From Phalacrocorax aristotelis (Eukaryota > Chordata > Aves > Suliformes > Phalacrocoracidae): DNA of 64,000 bases. This document shows, one piece after another, positions 35,201-64,000 of this stretch (its first letter is position 1; each line of letters opens with the position of its first letter). Position numbers and translations under genes: made by a program. The notes under the pieces were generated by a model. The model saw nothing but the letters and a program-made list of their open reading frames with translations. It was not told the DNA's origin and searched no databases. The stretch covers positions 217,702,610 through 217,766,609 of the forward strand of contig NC_134276.1 of assembly GCF_949628215.1 (NCBI RefSeq), read 5' to 3'.

Positions 35201-37503
35201 GCTGAGACACACAGAGCTAAAAATAACCCCTTTGCTGGTCGAGATACACTCAGGACCCCGAGGGTTACAGGGCAGAAGCAGCCGGAGTTGGAAGATACGG
35301 GATGAGGACTCGACCCATCGTGACAGCCATGATGAAGGGTGACACTTCCCACCCTGAGCTGTGCCACTGGGCATGCCGCCCGTCCTCCCACCCCTGCATG
35401 CCTGTCATCATGTCCCGGATAATTCAGAGCGCAGGGTAATCCCCGTGCCCCTATTGCTCATCCCCAGGGAGCAAGCAGCTCTCTATTAATAAATCCCTCT
35501 TGCTCTATTACCGCAAGGATGATACCACTGGATATCCATCCCCCATCCTGCTCGCCCGCCTCCCCGAGGGACCTTTTCTTTCTCCCTCCCCAGCGGACAC
35601 CTATTAATAGCAACACAGCACCCAAAAGCCGGTTCACCTGCTAACTCAGCGCCATGGCCATCGGCATCCCTGTATTCAAACTCCAGGTTGGGGCAATCCA
35701 CTGAGCCCTGCGGAGAGTGATTGGGGTTAGCAGCGGGGCTGGCGCATCCCCACGGGTATTTTGGGAGGCGGGAAGGCTGCCAGAGCTCTCAGCCTTTGCA
35801 TTAAAGCTCCTCCAGCCGCTGGAGCAGCAACTTGTGCATGGATGGTCTTGACGTGGGTCTCCAGGGCTTCAGCAGGACATCCGTGTGAGGCTACTTAAAA
35901 TACAGTGCAAATTTGGAAGGCGAGTATAAAAATAGCAATTCTCAAGTCCCAGGGAAAACAGAGGCAGAACTCAAAGTGCCGCTGAGTATTTGATGCATTT
36001 CAGAGCCCCACGTATGCTTAAAAACAGAGTCTGGGGCTGGTTTGAAGCAAAGATCCCTGAGAGGATGCAAAACCTCCTCATGCTCCATCCTCAGCATCCC
36101 AGATCCGACAGCTTTTGGGGCTGGGCTTTGCGCTTTTGAAGCCCGTAGGGTTGTGGCTCTCCCTCTTCCTCCCCTGCGGATGAGGAACTGGAGCATGAAA
36201 CTTCACCGGAGAATTACAGCAGGGCAGGGAGCGGGCGGCCACGGCCAGACGACCCAAGGCCGGCATCGTGCCGCCGTGCCCCGGGGAGGGAACACATGAA
36301 TGGGTAATCAACTAAATTAACATAATTTCTCATTCTGAGTCCCAGCAGCCCTTCTCGGCAGCCGGGCTGGAACTGATGCACATCGTCACGATTAATATTG
36401 ATGACCCTGGAGGACACACGGCTCCGGGCTGAGCCCGACTTGCTCAGAAATGCTGGTTTCTCACCCAATTTTTGCAGCCTAGCTGGCAGGGCAGTTTGGG
36501 GAGCTAAAGCCGACGAGGAATTCGGTGAAGCGCATGCGGCGCTAATCCGCTTTGCGAGGCAGAGCCAGAGGAGAAAAGCAAACCCCCCAAAGCCGGGCAG
36601 AGCGCGGGGCCATGACTTGGGCACCGTTCTCCAGGGAGGAGGGACCCTTTTTTGGGTCAGCCGACCCCAGAGTGCCCCTCGACCTGCAGCTCCTCGGCAG
36701 GGAAACAAGGTCTTCCTGCTCACGGGTGTTCCTCGGTGGCTTTATGGTGGCCGGGAACATCAGTCCTGGGCCAGATCCTGGTGACCAGAGCCCAGTCCTG
36801 CTTTCCCAGCCCTGCACCCACGAAACCGGACGGGGCAGAGCAGTGGCGCTGACGCAGCCCAGGGCGGGTTTAGTGGTTACATTATTTGGGCATAAGGGGT
36901 GAAGGCTGGTGGAGGGGTCTGTGGACCCCAGACCCTGGTGAGTGGGGGGGTAAGAGGGTGCTTGGAGGGTGTGGGGGAGCCCGGGGCCCAGCTGGGACCC
37001 CAAAAGCCATCTCCCAGGAGCGGGATGGAGGGGTGCCAGTGCCGAGGGCTGCCTCCCTGGCGACCTCCACTGCGGAGCGGACACCCTTCACCCCCGCAGG
37101 ACCCCCAAAACCCCCCAGGCTGGCTTGGGGGGGGGGGGGCAGCCCCAGGACAACCCCCCCCGCCCAAATCCCGATCCGGCACCCTCCAACCGCGGCTCCG
37201 CAGGACCCCCTACCCCCGGGGCAGGGACCCCCCTCCCCATTTGGTGTTCCCCCCCACCCCGAGCAGCGCCCAGAGGGAACCCACGGGGAGGGGGGGGAGT
37301 GTGGCACTGCTGCCCCCCGCCCTTACCTCGGACTCCTTCCGCTGGGTCCTGAATTGCTCCCGGCTCTTGGGCTGGGCCTGGGGCTGGGGCTGGGGCTGGG
37401 CCTGGGGCTGGGCTGGCCGAGCCCTACCCGGGGCCGCGGCTGGGGCTGGGGCTGGGGCTGGGGCTGGGGCCGGGGTCGGCGCCGCGCCGCCCGCCGCCTC
37501 CAT
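14025..37503 (-). CDS. STRIP2: STRIP2, striatin-interacting protein 2 (21 exons, 840 aa)
   Basis: STRIP2 is a core subunit of STRIPAK, the striatin/PP2A/MOB4/GCKIII-kinase complex in the cytoplasm that controls Hippo signalling and cytoskeleton. Twenty-one exons join in phase with GT-AG introns: 37327-37503, 35638-35707, 34551-34625, 34313-34447, 33991-34111, 33610-33678, 33390-33496, 33155-33282, 32651-32836, 31106-31329, 29703-29768, 28996-29059, 27835-27906, 27461-27535, 25513-25610, 24840-24966, 22676-22776, 20548-20614, 17054-17158, 16477-16681, 14025-14275. The total of 840 residues compares with about 834 in human STRIP2. The N1221 domain covers about residues 60-330 and the DUF3402 domain about 440-830 ([40 protein letters not shown]). 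STRIP1 is the alternative, but [19 protein letters not shown] and the SMKR1 neighbour favour STRIP2. The start at 37,503 has G at -3 and +4; in-frame ATGs upstream (37,575 and 37,605) lie within promoter-like CCAAT/GC-box sequence. Confidence 0.97.
14276..16476 (-). other. STRIP2: STRIP2 intron 20
   Basis: A 2.2 kb intron containing one short CR1 tail near 15,652. No other feature was recognised. Confidence 0.7.
15652..15765 (-). mobile_element. CR1-like LINE 3' end, short and diverged
   Basis: Begins with the complement of the CR1 terminal repeat (GAATCATAGAATCATTAAG) followed by the diverged 3' region (GACCTCTAGGATCATCAAG, TCCAACCATCAACCC). Only about 100 bp are recognisable. It lies in STRIP2 intron 20. 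Confidence 0.75.
16477..16681 (-). CDS. STRIP2: STRIP2 exon 20
   Basis: Residues 690-758 ([52 protein letters not shown]). Highly conserved between STRIP1 and STRIP2. Donor GTGAGT. Confidence 0.97.
17054..17158 (-). CDS. STRIP2: STRIP2 exon 19
   Basis: Residues 655-689 ([20 protein letters not shown], then [14 protein letters not shown]). Acceptor TTTGCAG, donor GTAAGA. Confidence 0.96.
17159..20547 (-). other. STRIP2: STRIP2 intron 18
   Basis: 3.4 kb with no gene or repeat family recognised. Open frames near 18,200 and 19,350 are GC-rich chance frames. Confidence 0.6.
20548..20614 (-). CDS. STRIP2: STRIP2 exon 18
   Basis: Residues 632-654 ([20 protein letters not shown] then SL). Acceptor TCCACAG, donor GTAAGC. 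Confidence 0.95.
20615..22675 (-). other. STRIP2: STRIP2 intron 17
   Basis: 2.1 kb without recognised elements, apart from A-rich simple sequence near 21,050-21,240. Confidence 0.6.
22676..22776 (-). CDS. STRIP2: STRIP2 exon 17
   Basis: Residues 599-632 ([20 protein letters not shown], then [12 protein letters not shown]). Acceptor CCTCAG, donor GTACAG. Confidence 0.96.
22777..24839 (-). other. STRIP2: STRIP2 intron 16
   Basis: 2.1 kb. Contains a short (ATCCT)n tract near 23,322-23,342 and a G run near 23,910-23,929. A weak CR1-like 3' end may lie near 24,400-24,475. Confidence 0.6.
24400..24475 (+). mobile_element. Possible old CR1 tail
   Basis: The stretch GACCAGATTACTTGACCTCG followed by TGAGGTCCTACCCAGC resembles the diverged CR1 3' region (GGACTAGATGACCTC..GAGGTCCCTTCCAGCC), but the terminal repeat is missing. 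Confidence 0.3.
24840..24966 (-). CDS. STRIP2: STRIP2 exon 16
   Basis: Residues 556-598 ([20 protein letters not shown], a leucine run, then HLKLNHIYQ). Donor GTGAGT. Confidence 0.96.
25513..25610 (-). CDS. STRIP2: STRIP2 exon 15
   Basis: Residues 524-556 ([20 protein letters not shown], then [12 protein letters not shown]). Acceptor CTCTGCAG, donor GTAAGT. Confidence 0.96.
25840..26446 (+). mobile_element. CR1 LINE fragment with the end of ORF2
   Basis: The plus strand encodes the C-terminal part of the CR1 reverse transcriptase ([20 protein letters not shown], then [20 protein letters not shown]) followed by the 3' UTR and a diverged tail (GGGATTCTGGGATTCCGTG). It is 5'-truncated and lies in STRIP2 intron 14, antisense to the gene. 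Confidence 0.93.
26569..26697 (-). mobile_element. CR1 LINE 3' end
   Basis: Begins AGAATCATAGAATCACAGAA then GGTTTGGGTTGGAAGGGATC, the complement of a CR1 tail, and stops after about 125 bp. It faces the plus-strand CR1 that ends at 26,446, giving a tail-to-tail pair in the same intron. Confidence 0.9.
27461..27535 (-). CDS. STRIP2: STRIP2 exon 14
   Basis: Residues 499-523 ([20 protein letters not shown] then LPQYM). Acceptor GTGCTAG, donor GTAAGC. Confidence 0.95.
27835..27906 (-). CDS. STRIP2: STRIP2 exon 13
   Basis: Residues 475-498 ([20 protein letters not shown] then PMSL). Donor GTAAGA. Confidence 0.95.
27907..28995 (-). other. STRIP2: STRIP2 intron 12
   Basis: 1.1 kb with no element recognised. 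Confidence 0.6.
28996..29059 (-). CDS. STRIP2: STRIP2 exon 12
   Basis: Residues 453-474 ([20 protein letters not shown]). Acceptor CCTACAG, donor GTAGGA. Confidence 0.95.
29703..29768 (-). CDS. STRIP2: STRIP2 exon 11
   Basis: Residues 431-453 ([20 protein letters not shown]). Acceptor CCATCAG, donor GTGAGT. Confidence 0.95.
29769..31105 (-). other. STRIP2: STRIP2 intron 10
   Basis: 1.3 kb with no element recognised. Confidence 0.6.
31106..31329 (-). CDS. STRIP2: STRIP2 exon 10
   Basis: Residues 357-431 ([18 protein letters not shown], a very acidic linker [20 protein letters not shown], then [12 protein letters not shown]). The acidic linker between the two domains is the most divergent part of the family. 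Confidence 0.96.
31785..32423 (+). mobile_element. CR1 LINE fragment, well preserved
   Basis: Runs from the ORF2 3' region (CTGGCAATGTGCACTCAGCC) through CAGCACGGGACAGACACGGG and the CR1 3' UTR to the terminal ACCATTCTGTGATTCTAT. It lies in STRIP2 intron 9, antisense to the gene, about 230 bp downstream of exon 9. Its tail closely matches the copies at 10,544, 48,868, 50,154 and 59,185. Confidence 0.94.
32651..32836 (-). CDS. STRIP2: STRIP2 exon 9
   Basis: Residues 295-356 ([40 protein letters not shown]) ending in a basic stretch KRGHRSRR. It contains a four-glutamine run. Donor GTAAGA. Confidence 0.96.
33155..33282 (-). CDS. STRIP2: STRIP2 exon 8
   Basis: Residues 252-294 ([18 protein letters not shown], then [20 protein letters not shown]). 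Donor GTGGGT; ends in phase 0. Confidence 0.96.
33390..33496 (-). CDS. STRIP2: STRIP2 exon 7
   Basis: Residues 216-252 ([20 protein letters not shown] and on to FRMEL). Acceptor TGGCAG, donor GTGAGC; the intron before it is 113 bp. Confidence 0.96.
33610..33678 (-). CDS. STRIP2: STRIP2 exon 6
   Basis: Residues 193-216 ([20 protein letters not shown] then ELR). Too short to show as a long frame but exact to the family. Acceptor CCGCAG, donor GTAGCC. Confidence 0.95.
33795..33965. repeat. Purine/pyrimidine-asymmetric tract in STRIP2 intron 5
   Basis: About 170 bp are almost pure purine on the plus strand (GAGGAAGAGGAGAAAGGAGA and similar), so the STRIP2 transcript carries a very long pyrimidine tract. 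It fills more than half of the 312 bp intron between exons 5 and 6. Confidence 0.85.
33991..34111 (-). CDS. STRIP2: STRIP2 exon 5
   Basis: Residues 153-193 ([18 protein letters not shown], then [14 protein letters not shown]). Acceptor CTTCAG, donor GTGAGA. Confidence 0.96.
34313..34447 (-). CDS. STRIP2: STRIP2 exon 4
   Basis: Residues 108-153, including [19 protein letters not shown] and [17 protein letters not shown]. Only 103 bp separate it from exon 3. Donor GTAAGG. Confidence 0.96.
34551..34625 (-). CDS. STRIP2: STRIP2 exon 3
   Basis: Residues 83-108 ([20 protein letters not shown] and on). Acceptor CCATCAG, donor GTATCA. Confidence 0.95.
34626..35637 (-). other. STRIP2: STRIP2 intron 2
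   Basis: 1.0 kb, GC-rich, with no element recognised. Confidence 0.6.
35638..35707 (-). CDS. STRIP2: STRIP2 exon 2
   Basis: Residues 60-83 ([18 protein letters not shown] then GAELAE). Acceptor CTCCGCAG, donor GTGAAC; ends in phase 1. Confidence 0.95.
35708..37326 (-). other. STRIP2: STRIP2 intron 1
   Basis: 1.6 kb, increasingly GC-rich toward exon 1. It includes a run of 13 G at about 37,127-37,139. Long open frames here on both strands follow from the GC content and show no coding signature. Confidence 0.65.
37327..37503 (-). CDS. STRIP2: STRIP2 exon 1, coding part
   Basis: Residues 1-59. Starts [16 protein letters not shown], runs through a Pro/Gln/Ala repeat, and ends in the conserved [13 protein letters not shown] before a GTAAGG donor. 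The low-complexity part is encoded by GGGGCT-type repeats and is not conserved with mammals. Confidence 0.93.
37366..37477. repeat. GGGGCT hexanucleotide repeats in STRIP2 exon 1
   Basis: Two blocks of GGGGCT/GGGCCT units on the plus strand (37,372-37,414 and 37,439-37,471) flank the CCCGGGGCCGCGG region. Read on the coding strand they give alternating Pro-Ala and Pro-Gln. Such tracts are prone to length change and G-quadruplex formation on the non-coding strand. Confidence 0.85.
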
Positions 37504-37559
37504 GCCCGGCGCCCCTCCGCACACGTGGGGGCCGGACCCTGAGCCCCGCCCTGGACCCG

Positions 37560-37650
37560 CCCCCACCGCCTCCATTGGTCCGCCGCTCCCTGGGGGCGGG
37601 GACAAAGGACACTCCCCCGTTCTGCCATTGGGCGGGGGGCGGAGCTAGAA
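37560..37650 (-). promoter_or_regulatory. STRIP2: STRIP2 core promoter elements
   Basis: Two CCAAT boxes on the gene's strand (ATTGG on the plus strand at 37,574-37,578 and 37,627-37,631) and GC boxes (GGGGGCGGGG at 37,592-37,601; GGCGGGGGGCGG at 37,631-37,642) sit 70-140 bp upstream of the proposed ATG inside a CpG island. There is no TATA box. This favours the ATG at 37,503 over the in-frame ATGs further upstream. Confidence 0.65.
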
Positions 37651-38200
37651 TGGGCTTTGGGGAGGGGCGTCCCCGGGGTCGAGGGGGTACTCGGGGGTGA
37701 TGGGGCGCAGGGACGGGGGGTTTGGGGTAACCCAGGGGGTGTCGGGGGTCTTGGTGGGGGGGTGCAGGGGCGTGGGGGCACGGGAGCCCTGGGGTGGGGG
37801 GTGCTGGGAACAGGGGGTGCTGGGGGGATTAGGGTGCACCTGGAGGTGATGGGTTTTGGTGGGGGCGTGGGATGCCCCAGGAGTGACGCGGTGTCCCTGG
37901 GGGTGCTGGGAGCAAGAAATGCTGGGGGGGGCGGGAGTGTTATGGGGTGCCCCTAGGGATGCCCCTGGGGGTGCTGGAGGGGGGTGGGTTTATGGGGTGT
38001 TCCTGAGGGTTATTGGGTGTCCCTGGGGGTGCTGGCAACAGGGGTGCCCCTGGGGGGGGGGTTATGGGATGTCCCTGGGGGTGCTGTGGAGAATATGGGC
38101 TATCCCTGGGAGTGACTGGTTGAGGGGAGTGGGGGGTGCTGGCAGCACTAGGAGGTGCCTGTGGGGCTAATGGGGGTGCGGGGGGGAGGGTGGCCATGGG
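37650..38200. repeat. G-rich minisatellite-like region upstream of STRIP2
   Basis: The plus strand is dominated by degenerate units of the form GGGGGTGCTGGGGG and GTCCCTGGGGGTGCTG with many runs of three or more G. It lies between the STRIP2 promoter and the AHCYL2 3' end. Confidence 0.8.
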
Positions 38201-38929
38201 GGTAACGGGGTGCTGGGTCCCGCTGGCACCTGGGTGGCTGCAGCTGCCCCACTGCAGGCAGGAGCCAAGGGTCTCTGTCCCCGAGGCAGCCCCCCAGTGT
38301 CACCCACTGAGGTGGGTTGTCTAAACCCCCACTACTACAATTTTGGTTAAAAGCAGCTCCTGGGGGTCTGGAAAACAGGGTTGGGAGAGGTGGGGGTCTC
38401 CCCTACCCGCTCCCCTCTTCCCTCCCTCGCCACCTAATACTGAGGGCGGGGGAGGGTTGTTTTTAGGGGTGACCACACAGGCACCCAGACAGGGAGGTGC
38501 TGGATGCTCTGTCTTGGTGCTGCTCGTGTCCTGCATCCTTCCCCAGCCACTGGAAAAACAATCTTTCGGTTGATATTTCCCTCCTCCACACCGGCAGCGC
38601 TCCCAGTTCTGCAGCAGGGAGGTGACAGATCGGGAACAGAAGCGATAAGGGGATTTTTCTGGCACCGTTCATCCCACTTTGCCCAAGGACGAGAGCCAAA
38701 ACAGCCGCCCGGAGCCCAGACAGCCCCGGCTGCCCCAAGGATGGGCAGCTGCCGGAGCAGCTTTCCCAGCCAGGTTTTACACAGCAGTGGTGGGAGCTCA
38801 GGGCTCTGGCACCACACCGGGTTTGGGGACAACGTCCCTGTCCAAACCCCAGGGCATCACCATCCCTCACCCCCTCGTTGTACCCCCCCAGCCCCAAAAC
38901 TTCCCATCAGACCCAAGAGATGTTCCGGA
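38201..38929. other. Intergenic spacer between AHCYL2 and STRIP2
   Basis: About 0.7 kb, GC-rich, without recognised genes. With the G-rich repeat it makes up the 1.4 kb gap between the AHCYL2 poly(A) sites and the STRIP2 start. Confidence 0.5.
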
Positions 38930-41637
38930 GAAGGTTTGAGTTTTCCAATGGTTTATTTGTGTTTTGAGATTACAGAGTCTTTATTGCTGATCTAATACAA
39001 TCACTCAGACATTAATATTTAAAACATCCTTTTGAAAATGTTACGGTTGCAAAGTTTTCATTTCCTCACTGCAGGCTGATGACAGGTTTTGTCTTATTAT
39101 TTCTAAAGTTCAGAACAGAATTAATTTCCTTATACAATTTTGCTGGTGTTACCTAAAACTCCTTTTTCCTAACTCTTTAAAAATGTGTTACATTTAAAAA
39201 AAAAAAAAAAAGAACAAAACCCAAAACCCATTACACGTTTAATTTAGAGATGATCACAGAATATGATTCCGGATTGATTAGGAAAAAGCCAAGCAAGCAA
39301 AAAAGCTTACAGAAGAAGCAGAACGACATGGAGAAGAGCTTTAAAAATCGAGGTGGGAAAAGCCAGTTGGGATTTTATTATTATTTTTTTCTTTTTCTCC
39401 TATCTACCTGGCAGTTAAAATGGGCTTAAAAATCAGCACGAAGGAATTCACGGATGAGGACAGCACCACCGTATGCTGCACGAGCGACGGACACAGGAGA
39501 GGTAAGCGGCTGCGTGAGCTGTACCGAAGGGTCATGCAGATGGAGAGGGGTTTTCCCGGGGCAGCAGCAGCTGCGGTGGCGACACCTGTTTTCCAAAAGC
39601 TGCTTTGCTCAACGTGACCCCTCAACCGCCTCGCCCGAGAGCAGGATTTCACGCTGCGCATCTGCAGAGAACAACACAAACTCGGGGGTTCGTTGGCTGA
39701 TGCGGACCAAGGTAATCCAGCGCAGGGAAAGACCCGAACGTGACGTTTCAAATAGCTCAGGGGACCCTTCGCAAAAAGCTCAGGATCTGGATAGAATTAA
39801 TGAGTGAGTAGAGATTATTTTGAGTTTGTGGTTAGTGATCGGTCTATGATAAAGTCTTTTCCAAGGCCTAAGGTCTTCTCAAAGCCCTAATGTCTCCTCA
39901 AACCTCAAGCCTTACTTCTAGGCTTTGAGAAATTTCAAAGAGGAACTCGGAATAAGCAAGCACACGAGTACGTTCACTCCAAAGACGAGCAGCTTGCGGT
40001 CGAGCTGACTTCAGGCCTCGGCATCAAGAGCCACGAGGAGTACTTGCCCGCCGAGATTGCAATTCCACAGTTTTTCCTTTCTTGTGCGTAAACGAGCTAC
40101 CACAAAAGAGTTTTTTCATGATGGCAAGGAAGTCCGTGAGGACAGAACAAGAATCTGTAGCTGACGAGGGACTCAGGTACCAAGGCAGCAACCACAGGAT
40201 GAAGGCTTTTGAGCTCACGGGATCGGGCAATTTTATTTTAGAGGGACCATGTTCTCCATGTGAACCATAAAAGTGACCCCGATGAGACACGGAGACTTGG
40301 AAAGTCACCCTGGTCAGCACACCATGCTGTCCGCAGCATTCAGGTAGCGCATCCTGGGCTAAAGCAAGGAACTATGGCAAATTTGTTCTCCGTCAGCTCT
40401 GATGCATCAAGATTTGAGGTGATTGAAGGGTTTTAGTGATGCTAAACTCCTCCCTGCGCACAAAATTGGGGCGGGGATCACTCTGGCGTACGTCTCTCAC
40501 ACTCAAAGGGGATTTCCAGATTTCATCATACAAATATTACTAGAAAATAAATCTCCGAAGATTTCCAATGAGGACTGAAATTCAGCTGGAGAAAGACCTC
40601 GCGCGGACACAAGTCCTCCCAGCTGGGATGGCCGACAAGCTCTACCTGGGTTTGGAAGAGCTCCCCGACGTGTGAGCAGCATTCATTGGTGAGGTTGCAA
40701 GGCTCTTCCACCAGCGTGGGCACGCAAGGGTGCCCATAGCCCCAGCGGGAGCACGGCTTTGGTTGAACCGTAGGAGGTTGGCACTCGTAACGTAAGCAGC
40801 AGGAAAATACTGCGGAGCTGTGAAGAAGGGAGCGGTGGTGGGTCCTACCCCACCGCCACCACGTCCATTAGGGTCTGCCTCCGAGCGGGCACTGCTCTGC
40901 CCTCCCGGCTCCTACTGCGCGCTGGGGGCGATCCCCGGCCGACGCTAACGACCGGACCCTTCGTTACAGCTTTCAGCAGTGCTAAGGCGAAGTTCACCGA
41001 CTTGCTGGCAGAACCGTCCCTCGGGCAGTTCGGCAGAATTACGAGAGGTTTCTCCAGTGATTGCCGGCGAGATTTACCGCTTTGCTGCCGAGGCGGCAGC
41101 CGGCTCTTCGGTGGCGCCTGGCGCAAACACGGTTTTTAGCTGCATTGTCAAATGGCATGAGAAATGCGAACCCGGCCGCCCTCTCACGGCTGCCGGGACC
41201 CTGGCAGAAGCGCTGGGATGCGAAGGAAACCAAAAGCAACCTGCGACCTCGAAGTCGGATCCCGCGGCTCCCGTCGCGTGCGTCGAATTAACGGTGATAA
41301 CGGACTATTCCAAGTACATCGCAGCGATTCGATTCCACCAGCTTCTTCCTAGCTTCCTCCATCCTCCCAGCCCCGAAAAAGAACAACCCAAAGAGAAAAA
41401 TGAAACAAACAGAAAGAAATCCACCGTCTCCCAGTCCCGCGGCAGTACGAACACCAGTGGCAGAGGCCGCATGTACAGTATTCTAATTTAATAAATAAAT
41501 AACCTAAACACACTGTCTACTATGTGAGCAAGCCCAGCTCTAACTTAGGAAGCTTGCGCTGTTTCATCCTGTACAGTAGTTGAGAAAAGACTTGGGTTCT
41601 CGTTCCTCGCGTTTCTCTGGGATAAAGCAGCAGGAAC
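38930..41637 (-). other. AHCYL2: AHCYL2 3' UTR with two poly(A) signals
   Basis: The minus strand after the AHCYL2 stop runs 2.7 kb to two AATAAA signals at 38,985-38,980 and 38,957-38,952. No coding sequence is seen. A CpG-rich stretch at about 40,830-41,310 lies inside it, and an A-run on the plus strand lies near 39,197-39,211. Confidence 0.6.

Positions 41638-64000
<22,363 letters not shown>

Noticed and set aside
14025-37503. Gene could be STRIP1 rather than STRIP2
   Set aside because: The C-terminal [14 protein letters not shown], the VDVLHWSR segment and the SMKR1 neighbour fit STRIP2; STRIP1 has FNARRYD.AHSNPDF and no SMKR1 nearby.
36886-37648. Long plus-strand open frames of more than 200 codons around STRIP2 exon 1
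   Set aside because: They are a by-product of very high GC content and the GGGGCT repeat, with Pro/Gly/Arg-only composition, opposite the real exon.
40979-41491. 170-codon plus-strand frame
   Set aside because: It lies antisense in the AHCYL2 3' UTR in a CpG-rich patch, has no recognisable domain, and shows no splice or start context.

Overview
This is a piece of a bird nuclear genome. The evidence is a large number of CR1 LINE fragments ending in the avian CR1 tail (variants of ATTCTATGATTCTATGA), compact GC-rich 5' ends with CpG islands, and three spliced vertebrate genes whose proteins are very close to their mammalian orthologues. All three genes lie on the minus strand, in the order AHCYL2 (upstream, high coordinates), STRIP2, SMKR1. 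This is the same order and relative orientation as on human chromosome 7q32, where NRF1 follows next; NRF1 is not seen here and would be expected beyond position 1.

AHCYL2 (about 63,174 down to 38,930): 15 coding exons of an S-adenosylhomocysteine-hydrolase-like protein (IRBIT2 / Long-IRBIT). The first exons, with the N-terminal extension, lie beyond the right edge. The intron after presumptive exon 14 begins with GC instead of GT, and the last residue plus the stop codon sit alone on a terminal exon that continues into a 2.7 kb 3' UTR.

STRIP2 (37,503 down to 14,025): a complete 21-exon reading frame of 840 codons for the striatin-interacting protein of the STRIPAK kinase/phosphatase complex. 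All 20 introns are GT-AG with consistent phases. Its start lies in a G-rich CpG island with CCAAT and GC boxes. Exon 1 carries a (GGGGCT)n-type repeat translated as Ala/Pro/Gln.

SMKR1 (1,360 to about 5,000): the conserved last coding exon of small lysine-rich protein 1 is clear. The start codon exon is not resolved. Its CpG-island promoter carries a strong match to the RFX X-box, which fits a cilium-related gene.

The remaining sequence is introns, UTRs and intergenic DNA with at least ten CR1 fragments in both orientations, a 290 bp purine-strand minisatellite, a G-rich minisatellite upstream of STRIP2, and a small local tandem duplication. No RNA genes, CRISPR arrays, DNA transposons or endogenous retroviruses were recognised. 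No clearly new system was found; the most useful leads are the X-box, the GC-AG intron, the coding hexanucleotide repeat and an unrecognised open frame at the left edge.
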